DNA of 64,000 nucleotides from Comamonadaceae bacterium UBA2121 (lineage in GTDB: Bacteria; Pseudomonadota; Gammaproteobacteria; Burkholderiales; Burkholderiaceae_C). Made by a program: the position numbers and the translations under genes. Positions 33,318 to 42,324 of the stretch are shown here, piece by piece (position 1 is the stretch's first letter; the number at the start of each line of letters is the position of its first letter). Below the pieces are notes generated by a model, which had not been told where the DNA came from, ran no database searches, and saw nothing but the letters and a program-made list of their open reading frames with translations. Where the stretch lies: contig DCYB01000011.1 in NCBI GenBank assembly GCA_002331385.1, positions 394,873 through 458,872 of the forward strand, given 5' to 3'.

Positions 33318-34004
33318 ATGAACACGCTGGTTCAATCCAAATCCCTGCCTGCAAACGGGACGCACAAGGCGTCGACCGGCATGCAGGTTCTCATGAGTAG
33401 CGCACGTGCCGCGGTGGCACTGTGTCTGGTGACAGGCGTCGCCTATCCGTTGGCGACCACCGTCGTGGCGCAACTCGCGCTGCCGCATCAGGCCGCTGGC
33501 AGTCTGATCGAGCGCGATGGTCGCGTGGTCGGCTCTGCGTTGGTAGGGCAGGCGTTTGAAGGTGCGAAATATTTCCAGGGCCGTCCCAGTGCCACGACGG
33601 GGCCGGATCCGGCGAATCCGGAGCACACCATCAGCCAGCCTTACAACCCGCTGTTGTCGGCGGGCAGCAATCAGGGCGCCACAAACAGCCAACTGGCCAG
33701 CGACGCCAGGGAGCGTGCCATCGCCTACCGCCAGGCCAACCGGCTGCACGCAGATGCGCTGGTGCCGGTGGATGCGGTGACTGCGTCTGCCTCGGGGCTG
33801 GACCCGCATATTTCGGTGGCCAACGCGAGATTGCAGACGGCGCGCGTTGCGGCTGCGCGGAACCTCTCCGAAGCCAGGGTCGCCGCGCTGGTGGATGCGC
33901 ACACCGCACAGCGCGCGCTGTGGGTGCTTGGAGAGCCGCGTGTGAACGTGCTGCAGTTGAATCTGGCGCTGGACGATCAAGCCCAGGCTGCACGCAAGGA
34001 GTGA
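33318..34004 (+). CDS. kdpC: Potassium-transporting ATPase subunit KdpC (displaced, N-extended)
   Basis: 228 residues, some 35 longer than the usual about 190. One membrane helix (about 31-55) is followed by the periplasmic domain with GSALVGQAFEGAKYFQGRPSA, SAGSNQGATNSQL and DPHISVANARLQTARVA, all KdpC hallmarks. A polar tail of about 28 residues precedes the helix. ATG 33318 has CAGGAGAAAG upstream, so the extended start is well supported. The gene lies between kdpA and kdpB instead of after kdpB. Its stop is 4 bp before the kdpB ATG. Confidence 0.93.
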   Translation: MNTLVQSKSLPANGTHKASTGMQVLMSSARAAVALCLVTGVAYPLATTVVAQLALPHQAAGSLIERDGRVVGSALVGQAFEGAKYFQGRPSATTGPDPANPEHTISQPYNPLLSAGSNQGATNSQLASDARERAIAYRQANRLHADALVPVDAVTASASGLDPHISVANARLQTARVAAARNLSEARVAALVDAHTAQRALWVLGEPRVNVLQLNLALDDQAQAARKE

Positions 34005-34008
34005 TGCC

Positions 34009-36090
34009 ATGAACAAGAAAAATGCAGTTCCGTTGTTCGAGTCCAGTCTGTTGCGCAGCGCGCTGCTGGACTCGCTGCGCAAACTCACGCCGCAAGCGCA
34101 GTGGCGCAATCCGGTGATGTTTGTGGTCTACCTTGGCGCGTGGATCACCACACTGCTGTGGATCGAGGCCTTGCGTGGTCAGGGCGAGGCACCTGCGGGC
34201 TTCATCCTCGCGATTGCGTTGTGGCTCTGGTTCACCGTGCTGTTCGCCAACTTCGCCGAAGCGGTGGCTGAAGGCCGCAGCCGCGCCCAAGCCGCGAGCC
34301 TGCGCGGCATGAAGCGCAACACCGTCGCCAAGGTGATGAACGAACCGCGCCATGGCAGCCAGTGGCTGCCGGTGCAGGCGAACGAGCTGCGCGCGGGATC
34401 GGTGATTCTGGTGGAGGCGGGCGACACGATTGCGCTGGACGGCACAGTGATCGAAGGCGTGGCCTCGGTGGACGAGAGCGCCATCACGGGCGAATCGGCG
34501 CCGGTGATCCGCGAAGCCGGTGGGGATTTTTCCTCGGTCACGGGCGGCACGCGCGTGTTGTCGGACTGGCTGGTGGTGCAGATCACGGTGAACCCGGGCG
34601 AGTCGTTTCTGGACCGCATGATCTCCATGGTGGAATCGGCCAAGCGCCAGAAAACGCCCAACGAATTGGCGCTGTCGATCCTGCTGGTGGGCCTGACGCT
34701 GGTGTTCATGATGGTGATCGTGACGCTGCTGCCGTTCTCTTCATTTGCCGTGGCGCAGGCGGGTTCCGGCACGGTGGTGGCGCTGACGGTGCTGATCGCG
34801 CTGCTGGTCTGCCTTATCCCGACCACCATCGGCGGATTGCTGTCGGCCATTGGTGTCGCAGGCATGAGCCGCATGATGCAGGCCAACGTGATTGCCACGT
34901 CGGGCCGAGCTGTGGAGGCTGCAGGCGACGTGGACGTGCTGCTGCTCGACAAGACCGGCACCATCACGCTGGGCAACCGGCAGGCGAGCGATTTTCTTCC
35001 CGCACCCGGCGTCACGGCCGCGCAACTGGCCGATGCGGCGCAGTTGGCCTCGCTGTCCGACGAAACGCCGGAAGGCCGCAGCGTAGTGGTGCTGGCCAAG
35101 GAAAAACACGGCCTGCGCGAGCGCGAACTGGGTGCGCTTGGCGCCGTGTTCGTCCCGTTCACCGCGCAGACACGCATGAGCGGTGTGGACATCGCCGAGG
35201 GTGACGCCACGCGCATGCTGCGCAAGGGGGCGTCGGATGCGGTGCGCCGCCACGTCGAGGCGCTGGGCGGGCAGTTTCCGCCCGCCTTGGTGAAGATTGT
35301 GGAAGACGTGTCCCGTCGCGGCAGCACGCCGCTGGTGGTGGCGGAGAACAGCCGCGTGCTGGGCGTCATCGAGCTCAAGGACATCGTCAAGCACGGCATC
35401 CGCGAGCGCTTTGCCGAGTTGCGCCGCATGGGCATCAAGACCGTGATGATCACGGGCGACAACCCGCTCACCGCTGCGGCGATTGCGGCCGAGGCGGGCG
35501 TGGACGACTATCTGGCCGAAGCGCGGCCCGAGGACAAGTTGCAACTCATCCGCACGCAGCAGGCGGCGGGCCGGCTGGTGGCCATGACAGGCGACGGCAC
35601 GAACGATGCCCCGGCGCTGGCGCAGGCCGACGTGGCCGTGGCCATGAACAGCGGCACGCAGGCGGCGAAAGAGGCGGGCAACATGGTCGACCTGGACAGC
35701 AATCCGACCAAGCTCATCGAGGTGGTGGAAACCGGCAAGCAGATGCTGATGACGCGCGGCGCGCTCACTACCTTCAGCGTGGCCAACGACGTGGCGAAAT
35801 ATTTCGCCATCATCCCGGCGGCGTTCGTGAGCACCTATCCGCAACTGGCGGCGCTCAATGTGATGCGCCTGCACAGCCCGGAGTCGGCCATTCTGAGCGC
35901 GGTGATCTTCAACGCCCTGATCATCATTGCGCTCATCCCGTTGGCGCTGCGCGGTGTGCCTTATCGCGCGGTGGGAGCGGCGGCGCTGTTGCGACGCAAT
36001 CTGCTGATCTACGGTGTGGGCGGTTTGATCGTGCCATTCGTCGGCATCAAACTGATTGACCTGTTCATCTCCGCCATCGGCGTGGTCTGA
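34009..36090 (+). CDS. kdpB: Potassium-transporting P-type ATPase subunit KdpB
   Basis: 693 residues of a P-type ATPase. TGES in the actuator domain (about 160), phosphorylated Asp314 in DKTGT, MTGDGTNDAPALAQAD hinge, and helix-4 PTTIGGLLSAIG are all present. It couples ATP hydrolysis to K+ uptake through KdpA at the inner membrane. ATG 34009 starts 4 bp after kdpC, giving a tight C-B arrangement. 18 bp separate it from kdpD. Confidence 0.97.
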   Translation: MNKKNAVPLFESSLLRSALLDSLRKLTPQAQWRNPVMFVVYLGAWITTLLWIEALRGQGEAPAGFILAIALWLWFTVLFANFAEAVAEGRSRAQAASLRGMKRNTVAKVMNEPRHGSQWLPVQANELRAGSVILVEAGDTIALDGTVIEGVASVDESAITGESAPVIREAGGDFSSVTGGTRVLSDWLVVQITVNPGESFLDRMISMVESAKRQKTPNELALSILLVGLTLVFMMVIVTLLPFSSFAVAQAGSGTVVALTVLIALLVCLIPTTIGGLLSAIGVAGMSRMMQANVIATSGRAVEAAGDVDVLLLDKTGTITLGNRQASDFLPAPGVTAAQLADAAQLASLSDETPEGRSVVVLAKEKHGLRERELGALGAVFVPFTAQTRMSGVDIAEGDATRMLRKGASDAVRRHVEALGGQFPPALVKIVEDVSRRGSTPLVVAENSRVLGVIELKDIVKHGIRERFAELRRMGIKTVMITGDNPLTAAAIAAEAGVDDYLAEARPEDKLQLIRTQQAAGRLVAMTGDGTNDAPALAQADVAVAMNSGTQAAKEAGNMVDLDSNPTKLIEVVETGKQMLMTRGALTTFSVANDVAKYFAIIPAAFVSTYPQLAALNVMRLHSPESAILSAVIFNALIIIALIPLALRGVPYRAVGAAALLRRNLLIYGVGGLIVPFVGIKLIDLFISAIGVV

Positions 36091-36108
36091 TGCTACGCTT
36101 CGCCTGAT

Positions 36109-38874
36109 ATGCCCAGCTCGCCCCAAGGTACTGAAGAACTGCACGACACGCGCCCCGATCCGGACGCGTTGGTGGCGCGATTGCAGGCCGAGCAGGCGGC
36201 GGCGCATCGGGGCAAGTTGCGCATTTATTTTGGCTCCAACGCGGGCGTGGGCAAGACCTACGCCATGCTCGCAGCGGCGCAGCGGGAGCGGCAGGCCGGC
36301 GTCAACGTCCTGGTGGGATTGGTAGAGACGCATGGCCGCGCCGAAACCGCGCAGCAATTGCACGGGCTGGAGCCGTTGCCACTGATTGCGCGAGCGCATC
36401 AGGGCCGGCAGCTTCACGAGTTCGATCTGGACGGCGCACTGGCGCGCGCGCCGCAGGTGCTGCTGCTGGACGAGCTGGCCCACAGCAACGCGCCCGGTTC
36501 GCGCCACCCCAAGCGCTGGCAGGACGTGGAGGAGTTGCTGGAAGCGGGCATCGACGTGTGGACCACGCTCAACGTGCAGCACCTCGAAAGCCTGAACGAT
36601 GTGGTCAGCGGCATCACCGGCATCAAGGTGCGAGAGACGGTGCCAGACCAGATCTTCGACGATGCCGACGAAGTGGTCATGGTGGACATTCCGCCCGATG
36701 AATTGCTGCGGCGACTGAAGGATGGCAAGGTCTACCACCTGGAGCAGGCCGAGCGCGCATCGCGCAATTTTTTCCGGCGCGGCAACCTGCTTGCACTGCG
36801 CGAGCTGGCGCTGCGGCGCACGGCGGACCGCGTGGACGAGGACATGCGCGACTACCGGCGCGAATACTCCATCGGCAACGTGTGGCCCACGCGCGAGCGC
36901 TTGCTGGTGGGAGTGGCCGGACGCGCCGGAGACGATGCACTGGTGCGACAGGTGGCGCGCCTGGCGCGGCGGCTGGAGGCGGATTGGGTCGTCGTGTATG
37001 TGGATGCGCCCGTGCGCCAGCACCGCCCGCGCAGTGCGCAGGCGGCGGTGCTCAAGACGCTGGCGCTGGCTGCCCGCATGGGCGCGGAGACGGCGACGAT
37101 TCCGGGCTCCGACGTGGCGCAGGCACTGGTGAATTTCGCACGCGAGCGCAACGCCAGCCATCTGGTGCTCGCGCAGGTGGTGCGCCAGAACTGGTCGCCC
37201 ATGCGCTGGTTTGCGCGCAGCCTGCCGGATCAGGTGGCGCGGCTCGATCCGGGGCTGGACGTGCTGGTGCTGTCCACGCGCGGCTATGTGGGGCCGGAGC
37301 CGGTCGCGCCCGCGGTGTCGATGCGGCGCAAGTCCCTCGCGTGGAAAGGCTATGCAGGCGCCACCGCCGCCTGTCTGGCAGGCACGGTGTTGGCCGAGGC
37401 GTTGCTGCAGGTGTTCGATCCAGCCAACGTGGTGATGCTGTTCCTGCTCATCGTGGTGTTGTCGGCGCTGCGCTGGGGACGCGGGCCGGGGGCGTGGGCC
37501 GCGTTGCTGTCGGTGCTGTGCTTTGACTTCTTTTTTGTGCAGCCGCGTGGGTCGTTCAACATCGCGGATACGCAATACCTGTTCACTTTTGCATTGATGC
37601 TTGGCGTGGCGCTGGTGTGCGGCCAGCTCATGGCGCGGCTGCGGCACGAGGCGCGCGTGGCCGCTGAGCGCGAACGCCGCGCCGGTGCGCTCGCCCGCCT
37701 GGCGCGCGACCTGTCGGGTGCGCTCACACAGGAGCAGATCGCGCAGACGGCGCTTGCCACCGTGTCGGGCGTGTTCGATGCCAAAGCCGGTTTGTTGCTG
37801 GCCGATCTGGATGAACAGCTCCAGGCCGTGGCGGGCAGCGCACCGGCGATGGATGTGAGCCTGGCGCGCTGGAGTCTGGAACACGGGCAGATGGCGGGCT
37901 ATGGCACGGACACGCTCCCCGCATCGCGCGCGCTCTACGTGCCGCTGCAGGCGCCGGTGCGCGGTCGCGGTGTGCTGGTGCTGGAATTGCACTCGCCCGA
38001 ACGACTGGAAGTGCCCGAAGAGCGCCGCTTGCTGGCCGCGTGCGCGAGCCAGATTGCGTTGGCGCTGGAGCGCGTGCACTTCGTGGAAATAGCGCAGCAA
38101 ACGCAAGTCGCGATGGAAGGCGAGCGCATGCGCAATACGCTGCTGTCGGCGGTGTCACACGATCTGCGCACGCCGCTCACGACCATTCTGGGTGCGGCCG
38201 AAGTAGGGCAGCGCCATGTGCCGCCGGGGCCGGGGCTGGACATGCTGCGCCAGATCCTGCGGCAGGCGCAGTCCATGCAGCAACTGGTGGACAACCTGCT
38301 CGCCATGGCGCGCTTGCAGCAGGGCGGCGTGCATCTGAAGCGCGAATGGTGGCCTGTGGAAGAGGTGATCGGCAGTGCGCTGCACCAGATGCGCGACCGG
38401 CTCGTCGACCACCCCGTGACGACCGAAATGCAGCCCGCGCTGCCGCTCGTCCAACTGGATGCGGTGCTCATGGAGCGCGTGTTGGTGAACCTGCTCGACA
38501 ACGCGGTCAAATACACCCCCCTGGGCACGGCATTGTGCGTGCATGCGCGCACGGAGGGCACGCAACTGCGCATCAGCGTGGAAGACGGCGGGCCTGGTTT
38601 GCCCGACCACTTGAGCGTGCACGATGTATTTGAACCCTTCGCGCGCGGTGTGGTGGAATCGGCGGTGTCCGGCATCGGACTGGGGCTGACGCTGGCGCGG
38701 CGCATCGTGCAGGCGCATGGCGGTGAGCTGGACGCCGAACCGGCACAGCCCGGCCCCGGCACGGTGTTCACCATCAGCCTGCCGCTCGAAGCGCCGCCCG
38801 CCATGGACGATCTGCGCGAGGCACCCACGCCAGCGCCCACCTCTCCGCCATCCAACGACCGCACTGACATATGA
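36109..38874 (+). CDS. kdpD: Osmosensitive K+ sensor histidine kinase KdpD
   Basis: 921 residues. N-terminal KdpD domain with Walker A GSNAGVGKT (about 42-50) and LLLDELAHSN (about 120); Usp-like domain about 255-370; four-helix DUF4118 membrane module about 405-505; GAF-like region about 525-650; HisKA with phospho-acceptor His684 (AVSHDLRTPLTT); HATPase with NLLDNAVKYTP and GIGLGL. It senses low K+ or turgor and phosphorylates KdpE. The stop overlaps the kdpE start by 4 bp. Confidence 0.96.
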   Translation: MPSSPQGTEELHDTRPDPDALVARLQAEQAAAHRGKLRIYFGSNAGVGKTYAMLAAAQRERQAGVNVLVGLVETHGRAETAQQLHGLEPLPLIARAHQGRQLHEFDLDGALARAPQVLLLDELAHSNAPGSRHPKRWQDVEELLEAGIDVWTTLNVQHLESLNDVVSGITGIKVRETVPDQIFDDADEVVMVDIPPDELLRRLKDGKVYHLEQAERASRNFFRRGNLLALRELALRRTADRVDEDMRDYRREYSIGNVWPTRERLLVGVAGRAGDDALVRQVARLARRLEADWVVVYVDAPVRQHRPRSAQAAVLKTLALAARMGAETATIPGSDVAQALVNFARERNASHLVLAQVVRQNWSPMRWFARSLPDQVARLDPGLDVLVLSTRGYVGPEPVAPAVSMRRKSLAWKGYAGATAACLAGTVLAEALLQVFDPANVVMLFLLIVVLSALRWGRGPGAWAALLSVLCFDFFFVQPRGSFNIADTQYLFTFALMLGVALVCGQLMARLRHEARVAAERERRAGALARLARDLSGALTQEQIAQTALATVSGVFDAKAGLLLADLDEQLQAVAGSAPAMDVSLARWSLEHGQMAGYGTDTLPASRALYVPLQAPVRGRGVLVLELHSPERLEVPEERRLLAACASQIALALERVHFVEIAQQTQVAMEGERMRNTLLSAVSHDLRTPLTTILGAAEVGQRHVPPGPGLDMLRQILRQAQSMQQLVDNLLAMARLQQGGVHLKREWWPVEEVIGSALHQMRDRLVDHPVTTEMQPALPLVQLDAVLMERVLVNLLDNAVKYTPLGTALCVHARTEGTQLRISVEDGGPGLPDHLSVHDVFEPFARGVVESAVSGIGLGLTLARRIVQAHGGELDAEPAQPGPGTVFTISLPLEAPPAMDDLREAPTPAPTSPPSNDRTDI

Positions 38875-39587
38875 CCGCCAACGCCCAGACCCGCATCCTG
38901 CTTGTGGAGGACGACCCCGGAATCCGCCGCTTCGTACGGCTGGTGCTGGAGGACGAGGGCTGGCAGGTGTTCGAGGCCGACACGGCGCGGCGCGGCCTGA
39001 TCGAGGCCGCCAGCCGCCAGCCCGACGCGGTGATCCTCGATCTGGGCCTGCCCGATGCGGATGGCAAAACGGTGATCTGCGAGTTGCGCACGTGGTCTCC
39101 GATCCCGGTGCTGGTCCTGTCTGCGCGCGAGCGCGAGGATGAAAAAGTGGCGGCGCTCGACGCGGGCGCAGACGACTACTTGATCAAGCCCTTTGGTGTG
39201 CCCGAGCTGCTGGCGCGCATGCGCGTGCTGCTGCGCAGGCGCAGGCAGTTCGTGGCAGGCGAAGCGGGCGCGCCGAGCAGCCGCGTGCAGTTTGGCGAAG
39301 TGCAGGTCGATCTGGCCACGCATGAGGTGCAGCGCGCGGGCGCACCGGTGCACCTCACGCCGATCGAATTCCGTCTGCTGGCGGCGTTGATCGCGGGGCA
39401 GGGCAAAGTGCTCACGCACCGCCAGTTGTTGCTGTCGGTGTGGGGGCCGGAGTATCTCGATCGGGCGCATTACCTGCGCGTACACATGGCCAATCTGCGC
39501 CAGAAAATCGAAGCTGATCCGGCGCAGCCGCAGCACCTGATCACCGAGTTACAGGTGGGCTATCGCATTGTGGGTTTGAACGCATAG
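38871..39587 (+). CDS. kdpE: Response regulator KdpE (OmpR/PhoB family)
   Basis: 238 residues. Receiver domain about 8-118 with acidic pocket EDD and phospho-acceptor Asp57 (ILDLGLPD), Lys in YLIKPFG; winged helix about 135-230 with LTPIEFRLLAALIAGQGKVLTHRQLL. ATGA overlap with kdpD couples translation. It should activate the kdp operon, possibly through the phased repeats at 31183-31242. Confidence 0.95.
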   Translation: MTANAQTRILLVEDDPGIRRFVRLVLEDEGWQVFEADTARRGLIEAASRQPDAVILDLGLPDADGKTVICELRTWSPIPVLVLSAREREDEKVAALDAGADDYLIKPFGVPELLARMRVLLRRRRQFVAGEAGAPSSRVQFGEVQVDLATHEVQRAGAPVHLTPIEFRLLAALIAGQGKVLTHRQLLLSVWGPEYLDRAHYLRVHMANLRQKIEADPAQPQHLITELQVGYRIVGLNA

Positions 39588-39602
39588 ACGGACAGGTCGC
39601 GA

Positions 39603-39608
39603 TATAAT
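39603..39608 (+). promoter_or_regulatory. -10 element of the ahcY promoter
   Basis: Perfect TATAAT, 16 bp after the kdpE stop and 10 bp before the riboswitch, so transcription should begin at or just before the aptamer. A -35 is not clear: TTGAAC (39576-39581) would leave a 21-bp spacer. Confidence 0.6.
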
Positions 39609-39617
39609 TGCCGTTTT

Positions 39618-39688
39618 CCGAGGAGCGTTGCAGCGTCCCCAGACTGGCGGGGCGTGAGGCTCGGATCAACACTTTGGCAACGACGCTC
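39618..39688 (+). ncRNA. S-adenosylhomocysteine (SAH) riboswitch
   Basis: Carries the conserved SAH aptamer segments in order: CCGAGGAGCGTTGCAGC, a variable hairpin (CGTCCCC/GGGGCG), AGGCTCGG and AACGACGCTC. GAGCGT (39623-39628) pairs with ACGCTC (39683-39688), and CCGAG (39618-39622) can form the pseudoknot with CTCGG (39660-39664). SAH aptamers turn expression on when SAH builds up, here of ahcY about 97 nt downstream and probably tlyA-metF as well. No terminator is evident, so control of ribosome access is likely (inference). Confidence 0.9.
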
Positions 39689-39784
39689 GCCCACGCTTTC
39701 TGTGCGGTGAGACGCAATTTCCCTTTTTTATTGCTCCCCCGGAACGTGGTTTTGCTTGCTTGTTTCTCAACTGGAGAAAAGACC

Positions 39785-41203
39785 ATGGACACCAAGACCC
39801 AAGACCGCGCGATTGCGGACATTTCCCTCGCCGACTGGGGCCGCAAGGAAATCCGGATCGCTGAAACCGAGATGCCCGGCCTGATGGCGATTCGCGAAGA
39901 GTTCGCCAAGGCACAGCCGCTGAAGGGCGCGCGCATCACCGGCTCGCTGCACATGACGATCCAGACCGCCGTGCTGATCGAAACGCTCAAGGAACTGGGC
40001 GCAGACGTGCGCTGGGCGTCGTGCAACATCTTCTCAACGCAGGACCACGCCGCGGCGGCCATTGCGGCAACGGGCACGCCCGTGTTCGCCATCAAGGGCG
40101 AGTCGCTGGCCGATTACTGGGACTACACCCACGCGATCTTTGAGTTCGGCCCCGCCAACACCGAAGGCGAAGGCCCGAACATGATTCTGGACGACGGCGG
40201 CGACGCCACCATGCTCATGCACCTGGGCAAGAAGGCCGAGAAGGATCTGTCCGTGCTGGCCAATCCCACGAGCGAAGAAGAGCGCATCGTGTTTGCCGCC
40301 ATCAAGGCCAAGCTCGCGCAGGACCCGACCTGGTACAGCCGCAAGAGCGCGCACATCATCGGCGTGACCGAAGAGACCACGACCGGCGTGCACCGCCTGA
40401 ACGAAATGTCCGCCAAAGGCACGCTGCTGTTCCGCGCCATCAACGTGAACGACTCGGTGACCAAGTCCAAGTTCGACAACCTGTACGGCTGCCGCGAATC
40501 GCTGGTGGACGGCATCAAGCGTGCGACCGACGTGATGATTGCTGGCAAGGTGGCGTGCGTGGCCGGTTATGGCGACGTGGGCAAGGGCTCGGCACAGGCG
40601 CTGCGTGCGCTGTCCGCCCAGGTGTGGGTGACCGAGATCGATCCGATCAACGCCCTGCAAGCTGCGATGGAAGGCTACAAGGTCGTGACGATGGAATACG
40701 CCGCCGACAAGGCCGATATCTTCGTGACGACCACTGGCAACAAGGACATCATCCGCCACGAGCACATGGCTGCGATGAAGGATCAGGCCATCGTCTGCAA
40801 CATCGGTCACTTCGACAACGAAATCGACGTGGCGTCGATCGAGAAGTACCAGTGGGAAGAAGTCAAGCCACAGGTGGACCAGATCACCTTCCCGGATGGC
40901 AAGAAAATCACGCTGCTGGCCAAGGGCCGTCTGGTGAACCTGGGCTGCGCCACGGGCCACCCCAGCTTTGTCATGTCGTCGTCGTTTGCCAACCAGACGA
41001 TCGCGCAGATCGAGCTGTTCACCAAGCCCGATGCCTACGAAGCAGGCAAGGTGTACGTGCTGCCGAAGATCCTCGACGAGAAGGTGGCGCGCCTGCACCT
41101 GAAGAAGGTCGGCGCGATGCTGACCGAACTGACGGATGACCAAGCCGCCTACATCGGCGTGAACAAGGCGGGTCCTTACAAGCCGGAAACGTATCGCTAC
41201 TGA
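39785..41203 (+). CDS. ahcY: Adenosylhomocysteinase (SAH hydrolase)
   Basis: 472 residues, the longer proteobacterial form. NAD-binding GYGDVGKGSAQALRALSA, active-site GCRESLVDGIKRATDVM, and the C-terminal KPETYRY that completes the cofactor site of the neighbouring subunit. It splits S-adenosylhomocysteine into adenosine and homocysteine, removing the inhibitor left by methyltransferases. ATG 39785 follows TGGAGAAAAG. Controlled by the SAH riboswitch; tlyA and metF follow. Confidence 0.97.
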   Translation: MDTKTQDRAIADISLADWGRKEIRIAETEMPGLMAIREEFAKAQPLKGARITGSLHMTIQTAVLIETLKELGADVRWASCNIFSTQDHAAAAIAATGTPVFAIKGESLADYWDYTHAIFEFGPANTEGEGPNMILDDGGDATMLMHLGKKAEKDLSVLANPTSEEERIVFAAIKAKLAQDPTWYSRKSAHIIGVTEETTTGVHRLNEMSAKGTLLFRAINVNDSVTKSKFDNLYGCRESLVDGIKRATDVMIAGKVACVAGYGDVGKGSAQALRALSAQVWVTEIDPINALQAAMEGYKVVTMEYAADKADIFVTTTGNKDIIRHEHMAAMKDQAIVCNIGHFDNEIDVASIEKYQWEEVKPQVDQITFPDGKKITLLAKGRLVNLGCATGHPSFVMSSSFANQTIAQIELFTKPDAYEAGKVYVLPKILDEKVARLHLKKVGAMLTELTDDQAAYIGVNKAGPYKPETYRY

Positions 41204-41325
41204 TCGCCGGCTGGAGGGTGGTCACTTCTTACAGGGCTACCCTTACGCCCCTTCCTGCGCTGGTGCACAGCCGGACCTGAAAGGGCGTTTTGGCGACAGT
41301 TGTCCATTTGAGTTTTGGAGGCGCC

Positions 41326-42324
41326 ATGCGCGCAGACGTTTATTTGGTGGAAAAAGGCCACGCCACGACGCGGTCACAAGCGCAACGTTTGATTGGCGCT
41401 GGTGTGCAGTGGCGGCTCGCGCCAGGCATGCCGTGGCAGAAGGTGGTCAAGAACGGCGACGACATTCCCGAGATGGCCGAGGTCGAACTGCTCGACGCGG
41501 CCGAGGCGAAATTCATCTCGCGTGGCGGGCTGAAGCTGGAAGGTGCGTTGGCGGCAACGGGCCTCTCGGTGGCCGGTCTGCGCTGCCTCGATGTGGGGCA
41601 AAGCACGGGCGGCTTTACCGACTGTCTGCTGCAACAGGGCGCGGCGCAGGTGATCGGGGTGGACGTGGGCCATGGTCAGTTGCACGAGCGCTTGCGCAAT
41701 GATCCACGCGTGGTGTGCGTGGAGGGGCTGAACGCACGCTCCGTCACGCCCGAAAAGCTGCGCGAAGCCTGCGATCTCGCACTCAGCGAAGTGATCGAGG
41801 ACGTCGAGGACAACGATACCCAGCCAGTGGCGCCGTATGCGTGGATGCGCAATGGCGGCATGGTCGACGACGACTATGACGACAGCGATGACGCCAAAGA
41901 GCAGGAGATCGAAGACTTCAAGGCCGAGCGCGCCGCCAGGGCGAAGGCCCGGAACGACGGCTCTGCCCCTGTGGAGCGCAAGCGCCGCGCTGGCACCGAA
42001 AACGTGGACATCACGCCCGCATTCGATGTGATCGTGGGCGACGTGTCGTTCATCTCGCTCACGCTGATCCTGCCCGCGCTGGTGCCGCTGTTGAATGCGC
42101 AGGGGCGGCTGCTCATGTTGGTGAAGCCGCAGTTCGAGTTGCAGCCGGGCCAGGTGGGCAAGGGCGGCATCGTGCGCGATCCAGCGCTGTACGCGCAGGT
42201 GGAGCAGCGCATTCGTGAAAGCTGCGCGCAGTCCGGTCTCCAGATCGAGCAGTGGCTGGATAGCAGGATCGAAGGCGGCGACGGCAATCGCGAATTTTTT
42301 GTTTATGCAAGGAGAGGGGCATGA
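41326..42324 (+). CDS. tlyA: TlyA-family rRNA 2'-O-methyltransferase with an acidic insertion
   Basis: 332 residues, against about 270 for most of the family. S4 RNA-binding domain about 1-60; SAM-binding motif CLDVGQSTGGFTDCLL (about 85-100); FDVIVGDVSFISL (about 232-244) and LVKPQFEL as the remaining methyltransferase motifs. Residues about 145-232 contain a highly charged insertion (DDDYDDSDDAKEQEIEDF then a basic KARNDG...ERKRR part) absent from the usual family. TlyA methylates riboses of 16S/23S rRNA. The ATG overlaps with no neighbour upstream; its stop overlaps the metF start by 4 bp. It links the methyl cycle genes to a SAM-consuming enzyme. Confidence 0.88.
   Translation: MRADVYLVEKGHATTRSQAQRLIGAGVQWRLAPGMPWQKVVKNGDDIPEMAEVELLDAAEAKFISRGGLKLEGALAATGLSVAGLRCLDVGQSTGGFTDCLLQQGAAQVIGVDVGHGQLHERLRNDPRVVCVEGLNARSVTPEKLREACDLALSEVIEDVEDNDTQPVAPYAWMRNGGMVDDDYDDSDDAKEQEIEDFKAERAARAKARNDGSAPVERKRRAGTENVDITPAFDVIVGDVSFISLTLILPALVPLLNAQGRLLMLVKPQFELQPGQVGKGGIVRDPALYAQVEQRIRESCAQSGLQIEQWLDSRIEGGDGNREFFVYARRGA

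Noticed and set aside
34741..38106. Minus-strand open frame of 1121 codons
   Set aside because: It lies wholly antisense to kdpB and kdpD, whose motifs are unambiguous. Its His/Arg/Gln-rich composition is typical of the reverse of GC-rich genes.
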